64,000 nucleotides of DNA from Phocaeicola plebeius (GCA_022767125.1 JALEPZ010000059.1:49080-113079); one strand, 5' to 3'; counted from the first letter of the stretch, positions 52,872 to 62,516 are shown. Notes: generated from the letters alone by a model not told the origin. Program-made: numbers and translations.

Positions 52872-54182
52872 TCAGCACCCTTGAATGAACAGCAACCCCA
52901 ACCCGATAGCCACGAGGGTGGCCACGAGTCCCGGCATCATGAACGAGTGGTTAAGGATATACTTGCCAATACGGGTAGTGCCGGTGCGGTCGAAGTTGAT
53001 GGCCGCCACGATGGTGGGATAGTTCGGAATGAAGAAATAGCCGTTCACGGCAGGGAACATAGCAATCAGCAAGTAGGGCGAAAGGCCCAGGGCAATGCCC
53101 AATGGCATCAGGGCCCGTACGGTGGCAGCCTGGCTGTAGAGCAGGATAGACATGATGAAGAGGGCGACACCGAACAGCCACGGCATCTGTCGGACAATGC
53201 CTTCAATGGCGGCCGTTAGATGCTCCATGTTGCCATTGAGGAACGTATCGCCCATCCAGGCAATGCCGAAGATGGCAATTACCGCCTGCATGCCGGCCAG
53301 GAACACAGAGCCTTGGGTAGCCTTGACACCATTGGTGCGGGTCAGCAGCAGGATGAGGGCCGCCGCCGAAAGCATGATGATTTCGATAATGGCAGCCATT
53401 CCCAGCGTAACAGACTTCCCGTCCACCTGGAAAGAGGGGCGCAACCCTTCCAATGAGCCGAACAGGATGATGAAGACCGTGGCGACGATGAAGATGATCA
53501 CCGACATCAAGGCATGGCGTCGGTTCTTCACCTCCTCCACCTGTACCTTCTCCCCGTGGAAAGAGCCATCAGCCAGCCGTTTCAGGTATTCAGGGTCGTC
53601 CGTCAGTTCCTTGCCCACACGCATGGAGCAGAAAGCACCAGCCAATACGCCGAGCAGGGTAGCAGGAACGGTAATCTTGAGGATATCGAGCAAGGTAATG
53701 TCAAATCCGGCCAGCAGTCCCAGCAAGGCTACCGTCGCTGCAGAAATGGGACTGGCCGTAATGGCCTGCTGCGAAGCGATGACCGCAATCCCCAACGGAC
53801 GCTCGGGACGAATCTTGGTTTCGGTGGCCACTTCGGCAATGACGGGCAGTACGGAGTAGGCCACATGCCCCGTTCCTGCCACGAACGTAAACAGATAGGT
53901 GACTATCGGACTAAGGAGGGTGACGTGCGACGGGTTCTTCCGCAACAGCCGCTCCGCCAACTTCACCATATAGTCGAGTCCGCCGGCCGACTGCATACAT
54001 GAGGCGGCGGAGATGACAGCGGCTATCATCAGCATCACATCAATAGGAGGCGCAGTAGGCTGCAGACCGAACACAAAGGTCAGGATAGCTAACCCCACAC
54101 CTCCCATCACTCCCAGGCCGATACCTCCCAGACGTGCGCCTACCAGAATGGCCACCAAAACGAATACAAACTGTAGAATCAT
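52872..54182 (-). CDS. dcuB: Anaerobic C4-dicarboxylate transporter
   Basis: 436 residues with about ten membrane helices. Dcu-family pattern: GARLGGIGLGVMGGVGL, TFVFGLQPTAPPIDVML, AGTGHVAYSVLPVI, and a C-terminal FDRTGTTRIGKYILNHSFMMPG. It exchanges succinate for fumarate, malate or aspartate, a key step in fumarate respiration of Bacteroides. The Dcu A/B distinction is by recall of E. coli similarity and could be wrong. Convergent with the GH127 gene. Stretch 54183-54510 (328 bases) upstream holds the alkaline-phosphatase promoter and no other gene I can see. Confidence 0.93.
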   Translation of the reverse strand: MILQFVFVLVAILVGARLGGIGLGVMGGVGLAILTFVFGLQPTAPPIDVMLMIAAVISAASCMQSAGGLDYMVKLAERLLRKNPSHVTLLSPIVTYLFTFVAGTGHVAYSVLPVIAEVATETKIRPERPLGIAVIASQQAITASPISAATVALLGLLAGFDITLLDILKITVPATLLGVLAGAFCSMRVGKELTDDPEYLKRLADGSFHGEKVQVEEVKNRRHALMSVIIFIVATVFIILFGSLEGLRPSFQVDGKSVTLGMAAIIEIIMLSAAALILLLTRTNGVKATQGSVFLAGMQAVIAIFGIAWMGDTFLNGNMEHLTAAIEGIVRQMPWLFGVALFIMSILLYSQAATVRALMPLGIALGLSPYLLIAMFPAVNGYFFIPNYPTIVAAINFDRTGTTRIGKYILNHSFMMPGLVATLVAIGLGLLFIQGC

Positions 54183-54473
54183 TTACTTCTTGTTTTTATG
54201 GAAGCGAAGGTCTGAATTATTCTGTTATCTGACAAGAAAACGGCTATTTGGATTTTCACAATTATCATCTATTAGCAAAACAAAGCAAATATTAACCAGC
54301 ATTATCATTCTTCCCGTCTACCCAACAAGAAATAACGCTACACACATAGCCGGAAAAGAGTCTGATAAGGTGGAGCCATCCGTACCGGCGGCAACGGAAG
54401 CAAGGGTATAAATCAAGTGTCATCCCCTAAAAAAAAATCCCCGTTACCGCTCATTTCCAGTTTATTTTTGTTG

Positions 54474-54481
54474 TATCTTTG
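54474..54481 (+). promoter_or_regulatory. Bacteroides-type -7 box for the alkaline phosphatase gene
   Basis: TATCTTTG followed by TC matches TAnnTTTG, 30 bases upstream of the ATG at 54511. Confidence 0.65.
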
Positions 54482-54510
54482 TCGCTGAACAAACAACTAA
54501 CATCACATAT

Positions 54511-55920
54511 ATGAAAAAGTTATCTTTATGGGTATTTTTCGTCCTTGTGGCGATTGTGACAGGCTATGCACAGCAGCCTAAATACGTATTTTACTTTATC
54601 GGTGACGGTATGGGGGTCAATCAAGTGCAAGGTACAGAACTCTATCGGGGAGAACTGGAAGGCAAACTTGGGATTGTCCCTATCTGCTTTACGCAGTTTC
54701 CCTATTCAACCGTAGCCACTACTTTCTCGGCCACGAACGGAGTAACAGACTCGGCAGCTGCAGGTACCGCCTTGTCCACGGGTAACAAGACCAAGAACGG
54801 CACAATCGGTATGCTGAAAGACCAGCAGACCGCGGTCAACAGTGTGGCCGTATGGGCCAAGAACAGCGGTTACAAGGTAGGTGTGACTACCAGTGTCAGT
54901 GTAGACCATGCGACTCCGGCTGCGTTTTATGCACACAATGGGGGACGCGGGAACTATTATGAAATCGGTACTGAACTCTACGCTGCCGGCTTCGATTTCT
55001 ATGCCGGATCGGACTTCCTGAAACCCGACAATGACGGAAAGTCGGAAAGCCTATATGACATGGCGGAAAAGCACGGTTACACCATTGCCCGAGGGTATAA
55101 AGACTATCTGAAGAAAAGCAAGAAGGCAGACAAGATGATTCTGCTGCAGACTGAAAAGGCTTCTGCCATCGACCGCTCAGCCCTTCCCTATGCCATCGAC
55201 CGCAAGAAAGGTGACATGACGCTGACAGAAGTGACCCGTTCGGCCATCAATTTCCTGAGCAAGAACAACGACAAGGGATTTTTCCTGATGGTGGAAGGCG
55301 GAAAGATTGACTGGGCTTGCCACAGCAACGATGCCGCCACTGTGTTCCATGAAGTCATGGACATGGACGATGCCATCAAAGTGGCCTACGAATTCTATTC
55401 GCAACATCCCGATGAAACCTTGATTGTGGTCACTGCCGACCATGAAACCGGCGGCATTGCCTTGGGTACCGGCCCTTATGCGCTGAACCTGCAGGTACTG
55501 AGGAACCAGAAAGTCAGCGAAAGCGGCTTCACCAAGATTGTCAACGGACTGCGGGTACAATACAACAACCAAGTTCCTTGGGAAGCCTTGCAGCAGGCAC
55601 TGAAAGACAACTTCGGCTTCTGGGATCAGGTGAAACTGAGCGAAGCACAGGAGACCCTCCTGAAAGAAACCTTCCACAAGAGTTTTGAAGGACAGGAAGT
55701 GAAAATGGAAAAGAGCGAATATGCTCAGGACGAGCCGATTGCCGGAGTGGCCAAACGCATTATCAACGAAATTGCGTTGGTAGGCTGGACCAGCGGCGGA
55801 CACTCAGCCGGTTATGTACCTGTCTTTGCCGTCGGTGCAAACGCCGAAATGTTCCAAGGCCGGATGGACAATACGGAAATTCCGGAACGGATTGCCCAAG
55901 CTGCCGGCTATACAAAGTAA
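54511..55920 (+). CDS. Alkaline phosphatase, secreted
   Basis: 469 residues with a signal peptide (VFFVLVAIVTGYAQQ). Metal and catalytic motifs YFIGDGMGVNQVQ, the serine motif TDSAAAGTALSTGNKT, VEGGKIDWACHSND, TADHETGGIA and GGHSAGYVPVFAVG. PF00245 family, releasing phosphate from phosphomonoesters in the periplasm. Monocistronic. No Pho-type box is obvious. Confidence 0.95.
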   Translation: MKKLSLWVFFVLVAIVTGYAQQPKYVFYFIGDGMGVNQVQGTELYRGELEGKLGIVPICFTQFPYSTVATTFSATNGVTDSAAAGTALSTGNKTKNGTIGMLKDQQTAVNSVAVWAKNSGYKVGVTTSVSVDHATPAAFYAHNGGRGNYYEIGTELYAAGFDFYAGSDFLKPDNDGKSESLYDMAEKHGYTIARGYKDYLKKSKKADKMILLQTEKASAIDRSALPYAIDRKKGDMTLTEVTRSAINFLSKNNDKGFFLMVEGGKIDWACHSNDAATVFHEVMDMDDAIKVAYEFYSQHPDETLIVVTADHETGGIALGTGPYALNLQVLRNQKVSESGFTKIVNGLRVQYNNQVPWEALQQALKDNFGFWDQVKLSEAQETLLKETFHKSFEGQEVKMEKSEYAQDEPIAGVAKRIINEIALVGWTSGGHSAGYVPVFAVGANAEMFQGRMDNTEIPERIAQAAGYTK

Positions 55921-55928
55921 CTTTACCT

Positions 55929-56699
55929 TCAGTCGAACGACAGATAAGGTGACAATTTCTCAACATCTTTCTCAGAAAACTCCTTCAATAGGGAGAGCTG
56001 GGAAAGATGTTTGATTTTTCCTACCCTACGACGATAGTCTATCAGAGCTTTGGCTTTGGAGAAATTCATATAAGGATGACGGCGCAAACGCTCCAATCCG
56101 TCTGAATTGACAGACAGTTTCCGCAGCACGACAGCGGAGTCTACGCTGAACCAGCGGTTGAAAGCCGTATCAATCTTTCCGGTCTCCTGGAGCTGCCTTA
56201 CATTCGCAAATCCTCCTAACCGCTGGCGGTATGCGACAATCACCGAGGCACGGTAACTGCCGATGCCCGGTATTTTCTTCAGTTCGTTCGTATCACAGCG
56301 ATTCAAGTCGATGACAGTCCCTGCCGCATACTTCACCTGCCGCGGATAGAAATCAGTACGCACCGGAGATACCGAATCCGGAGAAACAGCAGCATCCTTC
56401 TTCTTCCCCCATGCAACTCCCGCCTTCTTTCGCACATCGCCCCTTCTTGGCGGCTGGGGGACATCAGTTGTCGAACGACTTCTCTGTACGTATCGAGGCG
56501 ACCTTACCGTATCCATCTGTTGCAAGTGAGCCAGGAAAGAGTCGATTTCGGCCGACTCTTCCCTCTCCCAGACGGGTACAGACGGCCCGTTTCCGTCCAA
56601 TGCCCAGTAACTGCCGGTCAGCGCAGCCAGCAACAGAAGGAGGAAAAGGATGGCCCTCCGTTCTGAACGAGAATAATAGAAGAAGTCCTTCCACAACAT
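55929..56699 (-). CDS. ComEA-like helix-hairpin-helix membrane protein
   Basis: 256 residues: a membrane helix about 15-35 (AILFLLLLLAALTGSYWAL), a proline- and charge-rich linker, then helix-hairpin-helix repeats (VIDLNRCDTNELKKIPGIGSYRASVIVAYR; SDGLERLRRHPYMNFSKAKALIDYRRR; LLKEFSEKDVEKLSPYLSFD). Such proteins bind DNA, but a role in uptake is not shown in Bacteroides. It starts 3 bases after the symporter stop, so it is the second gene of that unit. Confidence 0.9.
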   Translation of the reverse strand: MLWKDFFYYSRSERRAILFLLLLLAALTGSYWALDGNGPSVPVWEREESAEIDSFLAHLQQMDTVRSPRYVQRSRSTTDVPQPPRRGDVRKKAGVAWGKKKDAAVSPDSVSPVRTDFYPRQVKYAAGTVIDLNRCDTNELKKIPGIGSYRASVIVAYRQRLGGFANVRQLQETGKIDTAFNRWFSVDSAVVLRKLSVNSDGLERLRRHPYMNFSKAKALIDYRRRVGKIKHLSQLSLLKEFSEKDVEKLSPYLSFD

Positions 56700-56702
56700 G
56701 CC

Positions 56703-58067
56703 TCAGAAGCATCCCAACTCATTAAGGAAAATCGCGAGAATGCCTATCGGCGTCAGATAACGCAAAACGAAAAGGAATACACCATAGTAAGGTGCCTTCA
56801 AGACACCACCGTTCGTCACCTCATCGCGTACCACCTGCCGGTCGAGTACCCATCCTACAAAGACGGCCGCCATCATACCTCCCACCGGGAGCATGATTTT
56901 CGCCGTGAAGTAATCGAGGGCATCAAAAATATTCTTTCCAAACAATGTCACATCACTCCAGTCGCCGAGCGCTAATGAAGAAGCCGTTCCGACCACTAAA
57001 ATGCCACCAGTGACGATACGAGCCGATTTCCCTCGTGTAAAGCCGAACTTTTCATGCAGGAAAGCGGTTGGCACTTCGTGCAATGAAATCGTCGATGTCA
57101 GGGCGGCCATGGCCAACAACACATAGAAAGCCACCGCACAGACATAGGCCAACACAGGGAATCCACTGAAGGCCTGCTGGAAGACATTGGGCAACGTGAT
57201 GAAAATCAGCGAGGGCCCTGCATCGGGCTGGATGCCAACGGCAAAGGCTGCCGGGAAAATAATCAGTCCCGCCAGAATGGCTACAAACGTATCAATCAGT
57301 CCTACACTGATTGCCGTAGCTCCCAAACGGGTTTCCCGGCTGAAATAGGAGGCATATGTAGACAGACAGCCCATTCCCAAACTCATGGAAAAGAAAGCCT
57401 GTCCCATGGCACCCAAGAAAACATCCCCGTCCACTTTGGAAAAGTCCGGCTTAAGCAGAAACTCCACTCCCCGTTCGGCCCCGGGCAGGGTAATCGAACA
57501 GGCCGCCAGCAGAATCACCAGGATAAACAACAAGGGCATCAATACCTTTGAAGAACGTTCGATGCCGTTCTTCACCCCTTTGACAATGACAAAATGAGTG
57601 AACAAGACAAATACATACAACCAAATCAAGGGACGTACAGGATGCTGCGAAAAGTCAGTGAACATTCGGATAAATCCCTTTGCATCCTTCCCTGAAAATC
57701 CCCCGATGGCAGCCTGGAGAATATATTCGAGCGTCCAGCCCGCCACCACCGCATAATAGCCCAGAATCAGGAAACCGGTCAGCACTCCCATGTAGCCCAC
57801 CCATTTCCAATGGGTTTGTGGGGCCAGCACATTGTATGCTTCTCCTGTACTGGCCTTCGACCGTCGACCAATAATAAACTCCGATATCATAATCGGCAAT
57901 CCGAACGCAAACACACACGCCAAATAGATACAAATAAATGCGGCTCCTCCATGGTTACCTGCTTCATACGGGAAACGCCATACATTCCCCAATCCCACTG
58001 CCGAACCGGCAGCCGCCAATATGGCTCCTAATTTACTGCCAAAGTTTACACGATGATTTTGTTGCAT
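56703..58067 (-). CDS. Sodium-dependent transporter of the NSS/SNF family
   Basis: 454 residues with about eleven membrane helices. The LeuT-type start is GSKLGAILAAAGSAVGLGNVWRFPYEAGNHGG, with the unwound first helix; TYASYFSRETRLGATA is also typical. It imports an amino acid or related solute with sodium. The substrate cannot be inferred. First gene of a unit with the helix-hairpin-helix gene. Confidence 0.94.
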   Translation of the reverse strand: MQQNHRVNFGSKLGAILAAAGSAVGLGNVWRFPYEAGNHGGAAFICIYLACVFAFGLPIMISEFIIGRRSKASTGEAYNVLAPQTHWKWVGYMGVLTGFLILGYYAVVAGWTLEYILQAAIGGFSGKDAKGFIRMFTDFSQHPVRPLIWLYVFVLFTHFVIVKGVKNGIERSSKVLMPLLFILVILLAACSITLPGAERGVEFLLKPDFSKVDGDVFLGAMGQAFFSMSLGMGCLSTYASYFSRETRLGATAISVGLIDTFVAILAGLIIFPAAFAVGIQPDAGPSLIFITLPNVFQQAFSGFPVLAYVCAVAFYVLLAMAALTSTISLHEVPTAFLHEKFGFTRGKSARIVTGGILVVGTASSLALGDWSDVTLFGKNIFDALDYFTAKIMLPVGGMMAAVFVGWVLDRQVVRDEVTNGGVLKAPYYGVFLFVLRYLTPIGILAIFLNELGCF

Positions 58068-58105
58068 ATATAAACAGAATTATTTCATGAATTTTATTTT
58101 CCCGG

Positions 58106-58113
58106 CAAAATTA
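58106..58113 (-). promoter_or_regulatory. Bacteroides-type -7 box for the symporter unit
   Basis: Minus strand reads TAATTTTG followed by CC, matching TAnnTTTG, 39 bases upstream of the ATG. Confidence 0.6.
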
Positions 58114-58195
58114 CAAAAAAAATATCAGGAACTAAGCTGTTTGCGTATTATTTTGGCAGAAATAGTTTGTGGATGGCATTCATCTGTTCCACTTG

Positions 58196-58699
58196 TCAGC
58201 GAAAGTCTTTCAGCGCTTCCTGCAGTTTCTGACGGCTAAAGAAGATACGGCTCTTCACCGTCCCCAGCGGAAGCCCGAGACGCTCGGCTATCTCGCGGTA
58301 CTTGAATCCGGCCACGAACATGGAAAAAGGCAACCGGTATTCCTTCGGCAGGGAATTGACAATGCGTCGCATTTCCTTGGCATCATAGGCGCCTTCTGTC
58401 GAATCTCCTTCCACATCCACCCCGCTGTTCAGATAGAACTGGTTGTCCGTGCGGTCTACATAGGTCTGGTCGCGCACCGTTTTCCGATAATTATTGATAA
58501 AGAGGTTACGCATGATGGTATACATCCATCCGCGGAAGTTGGTCTCGTCCGTGTACTTGTCCTCGTTATCGAGGGCTTTCAACGTGGTTTCTTGCACCAA
58601 GTCGTTGGCATCTTCATAATCGGCTGTCAACTTGAAGGCAAAGTTGCGGAGTTCCGCTTGTACATTCAAAAGATTCTGAGTAAAACTGGATGTGGTCAT
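58196..58699 (-). CDS. ECF-type RNA polymerase sigma factor
   Basis: 167 residues. Region 2 (FAFKLTADYEDANDLVQETTLKAL, NFRGWMYTIMRNLFINNYRK) and region 4 (LPKEYRLPFSMFVAGFKYREIAERLGLPLGTVKSRIFFSRQKL) are clear. No anti-sigma gene is adjacent, which is unlike the FecI-type systems that pair with FecR. It should redirect RNA polymerase to a small regulon. Own promoter at 58777 is possible. Confidence 0.95.
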   Translation of the reverse strand: MTTSSFTQNLLNVQAELRNFAFKLTADYEDANDLVQETTLKALDNEDKYTDETNFRGWMYTIMRNLFINNYRKTVRDQTYVDRTDNQFYLNSGVDVEGDSTEGAYDAKEMRRIVNSLPKEYRLPFSMFVAGFKYREIAERLGLPLGTVKSRIFFSRQKLQEALKDFR

Positions 58700-58776
58700 A
58701 ACGGTTAAAATGATTAGTTGGTATTCTAAGTCTTGTCACGCTGCAAGTTTACCGATTTTCCCGTTATCCCTCTTCA

Positions 58777-58784
58777 CAAAAATA
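58777..58784 (-). promoter_or_regulatory. Possible -7 box for the ECF sigma gene
   Basis: Minus strand reads TATTTTTG, matching TAnnTTTG, but is 78 bases from the ATG and in a T-rich run, so it is weak. Confidence 0.35.
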
Positions 58785-58794
58785 GATAAGAAAA

Positions 58795-58828
58795 GGAGTA
58801 AAAACCATCAAATGATAGTTTTTACCCC
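58795..58828. terminator. Hairpin with T-run between sigma and CYTH genes
   Basis: GGAGTAAAAACCAT and ATAGTTTTTACCCC pair with two mismatches around a short loop, then a run of seven T on the plus strand. It follows the CYTH stop (58862) on the minus strand and could stop that transcript. Confidence 0.6.
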
Positions 58829-58861
58829 TTTTTTTGATAATTGACAGGAGATATGGAGGCC

Positions 58862-59335
58862 TTATTTCCAGGTACAATAGGGTTCCTTCATCAGAAAGGA
58901 ATTATAGTACTTCACCTGACCTGTCACTTCCTCACCGATGAAGGAAGGCAATGACAGGGCTTCTCCTTCCTCTGCCAGTTCCACTTCAGCGACCACCAAT
59001 CCCTGATTCTCGCCATAAAACTCATCGACTTCCCAAACATGGAAACTGCAATGAACCAGATAACGGGTCTTGTCGATACGTCCCGGCTCACAAAGTGACA
59101 TCAGTTCTTCGGCCTCTGCCAACGGCAGTTCCTTCTCCCACTCATAACGACTGGTTCCGGTAGCGTTAGAAGGGCCTTTGATGGTCAGATATCCTTTCCC
59201 GTCACGAATCCGTACACGAACTGTCCTGCCACGGGCACTGCAAATATATCCCTGCCGGATTCGGCTGCTGGAGAAAGCCGACTGACGATACGAATCATCC
59301 TTCACCAAAAACTTCCGTTCGATTTCCTGTGCCAT
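58862..59335 (-). CDS. CYTH-domain protein (inorganic triphosphatase-like)
   Basis: 157 residues, starting MAQEIERKFLVKDDSYRQ: the EIERKFL motif (ExExK) is the family signature. Alternating strands with basic and acidic residues (RVRIRDGKGYLTIKG, RYEWEKELP, WEVDEFYGENQGLVVAEVEL) fit the triphosphate tunnel. Members hydrolyse inorganic tripolyphosphate or nucleotide triphosphates. Last of a group prfB - small membrane protein - CYTH on the minus strand. Confidence 0.95.
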   Translation of the reverse strand: MAQEIERKFLVKDDSYRQSAFSSSRIRQGYICSARGRTVRVRIRDGKGYLTIKGPSNATGTSRYEWEKELPLAEAEELMSLCEPGRIDKTRYLVHCSFHVWEVDEFYGENQGLVVAEVELAEEGEALSLPSFIGEEVTGQVKYYNSFLMKEPYCTWK

Positions 59336-59344
59336 CGCCGTCCG

Positions 59345-59479
59345 TCACACTGCCAATGAGTATAAGGCAATGAAAAGCAATGCCAGTACCAGCAATCCGA
59401 TACACAGATTCCGGATCACCCGTTTCGCTTTCTGCTCTTCGCGCTGGCTGATGCCTGCTGTTTTCTTCTTCTTTCCCAT
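59345..59479 (-). CDS. 44-residue basic single-pass membrane protein (missed by the ORF track)
   Basis: From the ATG at 59479 the minus strand encodes MGKKKKTAGISQREEQKAKR, then one hydrophobic helix (LCIGLLVLALLFIAL) and a stop at 59345. It is too short for the ORF track. The start is 20 bases downstream of the prfB stop and the stop is 9 bases before CYTH, so it fits one operon. No frame on the other strand explains the region better. Function unknown; a conserved small membrane protein is the best label. Confidence 0.75.
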   Translation of the reverse strand: MGKKKKTAGISQREEQKAKRVIRNLCIGLLVLALLFIALYSLAV

Positions 59480-59499
59480 AGCTGTCTATTATTGAATGA

Positions 59500-60615
59500 T
59501 TAAACTTCACTGTCCGAGAACTCCATCAGGTAGGCTTTGATGAAACCGTCAATCTTGCCGTCCATCACTCCATTCACATCAGAAGTCTGGTAGTTGGTGC
59601 GGTGGTCCTTCACGCGGCGGTCATCGAATACATAACTGCGGATCTGCGAGCCCCATTCTATTTTCTTCTTGCCAGCCTCCACTTTGGCCTGTTCCTCCAT
59701 ACGATGTTGCAGCTCCTTGTCATAAAGGATAGAGCGCAGCTGCCGCATGGCGTTTTCCTTGTTCTTGGGCTGGTCGCGTGTTTCGGTATTCTCAATCAGG
59801 ATTTCTTCTTCCTCCCCGGTATAGGGATCCTTGTACTGGTAGCGCAGGCGGACACCCGATTCCACCTTATTTACGTTCTGTCCGCCGGCACCTCCGCTTC
59901 GGAACGTGTCCCATGACAAACGGGCAGGTTCTACCACCACTTCAATCGAGTCGTCGACCAAAGGGGTAACAAAAACAGAAGCAAAAGAAGTCATACGCTT
60001 TCCCTGTGCATTGTAGGGCGACACACGCACCAGCCGGTGCACACCGTTCTCGCCTTTCAGATAGCCGTAAGCATAGGCTCCTTCGATATTCATGGTTACC
60101 GTCTTGATGCCGGCTTCATCCCCCTCTTGCAAGTTCGACACCGTCAGCTTGTAACCGTTGCTTTCTGCCCAGCGCATATACATGCGCATCAACATCGACG
60201 CCCAGTCCTGGCTTTCCGTTCCACCGGCGCCGGAATTGATTTTCAGGACACAGTCCATCTGGTCTGCTTCCGAACGCAGCATGTTCTTCAGTTCCAGTTC
60301 TTCAACAGCCTTCAGGGCCTTCGCATACGCTTCATCCACTTCCTCCTCAGTCACGAGCTCGTCCTTGCAGAAGTCGAACGCCAGTTCGAGCTCGTCCGTC
60401 AAGGTCTTTACCTCCGTGTATCCCTCTATCCATGCCTGTAGAGCCTTGACCTTCTTCATCTGCGCCTCCGCCTTCTTGGCATCATCCCAGAATCCGGGAG
60501 CTTGCGTGCGCAGCTGTTCCTCCTCTACCTGCACTTTCTTGTTCTCAATGTCCAGATAGCGGTACAAAGCCTCGGTACGTCCTTTTACATCTTTCAGTTG
60601 TTCTATCGTAATCAT
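59500..60615 (-). CDS. prfB: Peptide chain release factor 2
   Basis: 371 residues from the ATG at 60615 (MITIEQLKDVKGRTEALYRY). GGQ motif in SGGAGGQNVNK. The codon-recognition tripeptide position reads SPY (VRVSPYNAQGKRM) where E. coli RF2 has SPF. Many prfB genes need a +1 frameshift at CTT TGA near codon 25; here the frame is continuous through GCT TTG TAC, so no autoregulatory shift is encoded. It terminates translation at UGA and UAA. 63 bases after the acyl-CoA ligase stop. Confidence 0.96.
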   Translation of the reverse strand: MITIEQLKDVKGRTEALYRYLDIENKKVQVEEEQLRTQAPGFWDDAKKAEAQMKKVKALQAWIEGYTEVKTLTDELELAFDFCKDELVTEEEVDEAYAKALKAVEELELKNMLRSEADQMDCVLKINSGAGGTESQDWASMLMRMYMRWAESNGYKLTVSNLQEGDEAGIKTVTMNIEGAYAYGYLKGENGVHRLVRVSPYNAQGKRMTSFASVFVTPLVDDSIEVVVEPARLSWDTFRSGGAGGQNVNKVESGVRLRYQYKDPYTGEEEEILIENTETRDQPKNKENAMRQLRSILYDKELQHRMEEQAKVEAGKKKIEWGSQIRSYVFDDRRVKDHRTNYQTSDVNGVMDGKIDGFIKAYLMEFSDSEV

Positions 60616-60678
60616 ATCAACACTAATTCTTGTTTTTTGTATATATACTTCATTAGATGGTTTACTCACACATGCTGC

Positions 60679-62487
60679 TTATTCTTCATACATTTTGGCA
60701 ATCTCAGCAGCATAATTCTTGGCCAGAACGGAACGTTTTATTTTCAATGTATTGGTCAATTCTCCCTTTTCCATGCTGAATGGTTCTGGCAACAGTGTGA
60801 AGCGTTTCACCTGTTCATAATGGGCAAATTCCTGCTGGAGGGTATCTATCCGGTTACGGAACAGCTCCACGATGACCGGATGGGCCAACAGGTCGTGCAT
60901 ATCGGTATAGGGAACACCCTGTTTCTGCGCATACGCCTCTACCTGCTTGTAGTCGGGAACAATCAAGGCAGATACAAACTTACGCTGGTCTGCAATGATG
61001 GATATCTGGTCGATGTAACGGTCGACAACCAGTTTGGTTTCGATGGCCTGAGGTGCTATGTACTTGCCGTTCGATGTCTTAAACAGGTCTTTGATGCGTT
61101 CCGTCAAGAAGAGGTAACCGTCTTTGTCTAAATAACCGGCATCTCCGGTCTTGAACCAGCCATCCTCGGTATACGACTGCGCCGTAACGGCTTCCTTCTT
61201 GTAATAGCCCGGAGTGATGGTTCCCCCTTTCAGCTGGATTTCATTGTTCTCACCGATACGTACCTGCACACCCGGCAACGGAAGGCCTACGGACCCAATC
61301 CGATGCGTGCCAAACCACTCGCACGATACGGTAGCGGTAGTTTCGGTCATACCATAACCGGCAATCATATTGATGCCCACGGAATGCACGAACTCCTCGA
61401 CGGCCACAGGGATGGCAGCTCCTGCCGTGGGGAAAAAGTTACCGTTCTCTATACCGATGGCCTTCTTGAGCAGACTGTAGATGGTCCGTTCATAGAACTT
61501 ATACTTCAGATGCAGCCAGGCAGGAGGTGTCTTGCCTTTCATCAGATACTCGATATTATGCAGCCTGCCCACTTCGAGAGCATCCTGCATCAACGTCTTC
61601 TTCAGCCCCGTGGCCTGACTGATTTTTTCCTGTACCCCATCATAGACCTTTTCCCAGAAACGGGGCACACTGCACATGGCGGTTGGGCGCACTTCCTTGA
61701 TGGTCTTCTGGATATCCTGCGGATACAGGTTGACTGCCAGCTGACATCCGCGGTGAATGCACAGATAGGTCCATCCCCGCTCGAAGATGTGAGTAAAAGG
61801 CAGAAAGTTGATAACCACGTCTTCAGGGCCCAGACGGTCCAAACGGCGATCATGGCCATCAATAGCAGCCCGGTAGCACCGGTGCGTCAGCATCACTCCT
61901 TTCGGCTCACCTGTCGTGCCGGAAGTATAGAGGATATTGGCGAGGTCATCATCGCAAGTGCAGTCTGAACGGCGCTCCACTTCTGCCTGGTGATTTTCGT
62001 CGGCACCCAAAGCCAGGAAATCATCAAAATACATCGAGTGGTTGTCTCCCGGTACCAACTGCACCTTCTTGTCGAAGACAATGATACGTTTCAGCGTCTT
62101 GCACAGGTTCATTACATGGCAAGCCACATCATATTGGTATTGTTCCCCCACAAACAGATAATGGATTTCTGCGTCCTGCAAGATATAATGTACCTGAGTT
62201 TCCGAACTGGTCGCATACAGAGGTACAGTCACAGCCCGGTCTGAGAATGCCCCGAAATCAACATACAGGCATTCCGGCTTGTTCTGAGAGAAGACTCCCA
62301 GATTCTCCTGTTCAGCAACCCCCAATGCAATCAAGGCATTGGCTACCTGGCGCACATAGCTCGCAAACTGGTTCCATGATACGGGAATCCATGCCCCCGA
62401 GGTGTAATCGCGGTAGGTCAAGGCGGTCTTATCGCCATATTTCTCTGCCTGACGTTGAATCAGACGAGGCAACAAAGATTTGTCCAT
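60679..62487 (-). CDS. Long-chain acyl-CoA synthetase (AMP-forming)
   Basis: 602 residues. AMP-binding motif ILYTSGTTGEPKGVMLTH, then GYGMTETTATVS and the hinge GWFKTGDAGYLDKDGYLFLTERIKDLFKTSNGKYI. It activates fatty acids to acyl-CoA at the membrane. The Lys motif near the C-terminus ENTLKIKRSVL (TNTLKIKR) is present. Its own -7 box is at 62517. It may be co-transcribed with prfB. Confidence 0.94.
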   Translation of the reverse strand: MDKSLLPRLIQRQAEKYGDKTALTYRDYTSGAWIPVSWNQFASYVRQVANALIALGVAEQENLGVFSQNKPECLYVDFGAFSDRAVTVPLYATSSETQVHYILQDAEIHYLFVGEQYQYDVACHVMNLCKTLKRIIVFDKKVQLVPGDNHSMYFDDFLALGADENHQAEVERRSDCTCDDDLANILYTSGTTGEPKGVMLTHRCYRAAIDGHDRRLDRLGPEDVVINFLPFTHIFERGWTYLCIHRGCQLAVNLYPQDIQKTIKEVRPTAMCSVPRFWEKVYDGVQEKISQATGLKKTLMQDALEVGRLHNIEYLMKGKTPPAWLHLKYKFYERTIYSLLKKAIGIENGNFFPTAGAAIPVAVEEFVHSVGINMIAGYGMTETTATVSCEWFGTHRIGSVGLPLPGVQVRIGENNEIQLKGGTITPGYYKKEAVTAQSYTEDGWFKTGDAGYLDKDGYLFLTERIKDLFKTSNGKYIAPQAIETKLVVDRYIDQISIIADQRKFVSALIVPDYKQVEAYAQKQGVPYTDMHDLLAHPVIVELFRNRIDTLQQEFAHYEQVKRFTLLPEPFSMEKGELTNTLKIKRSVLAKNYAAEIAKMYEE

Positions 62488-62516
62488 CTTATTTCTACTT
62501 TATTGTAAGTTCACTG

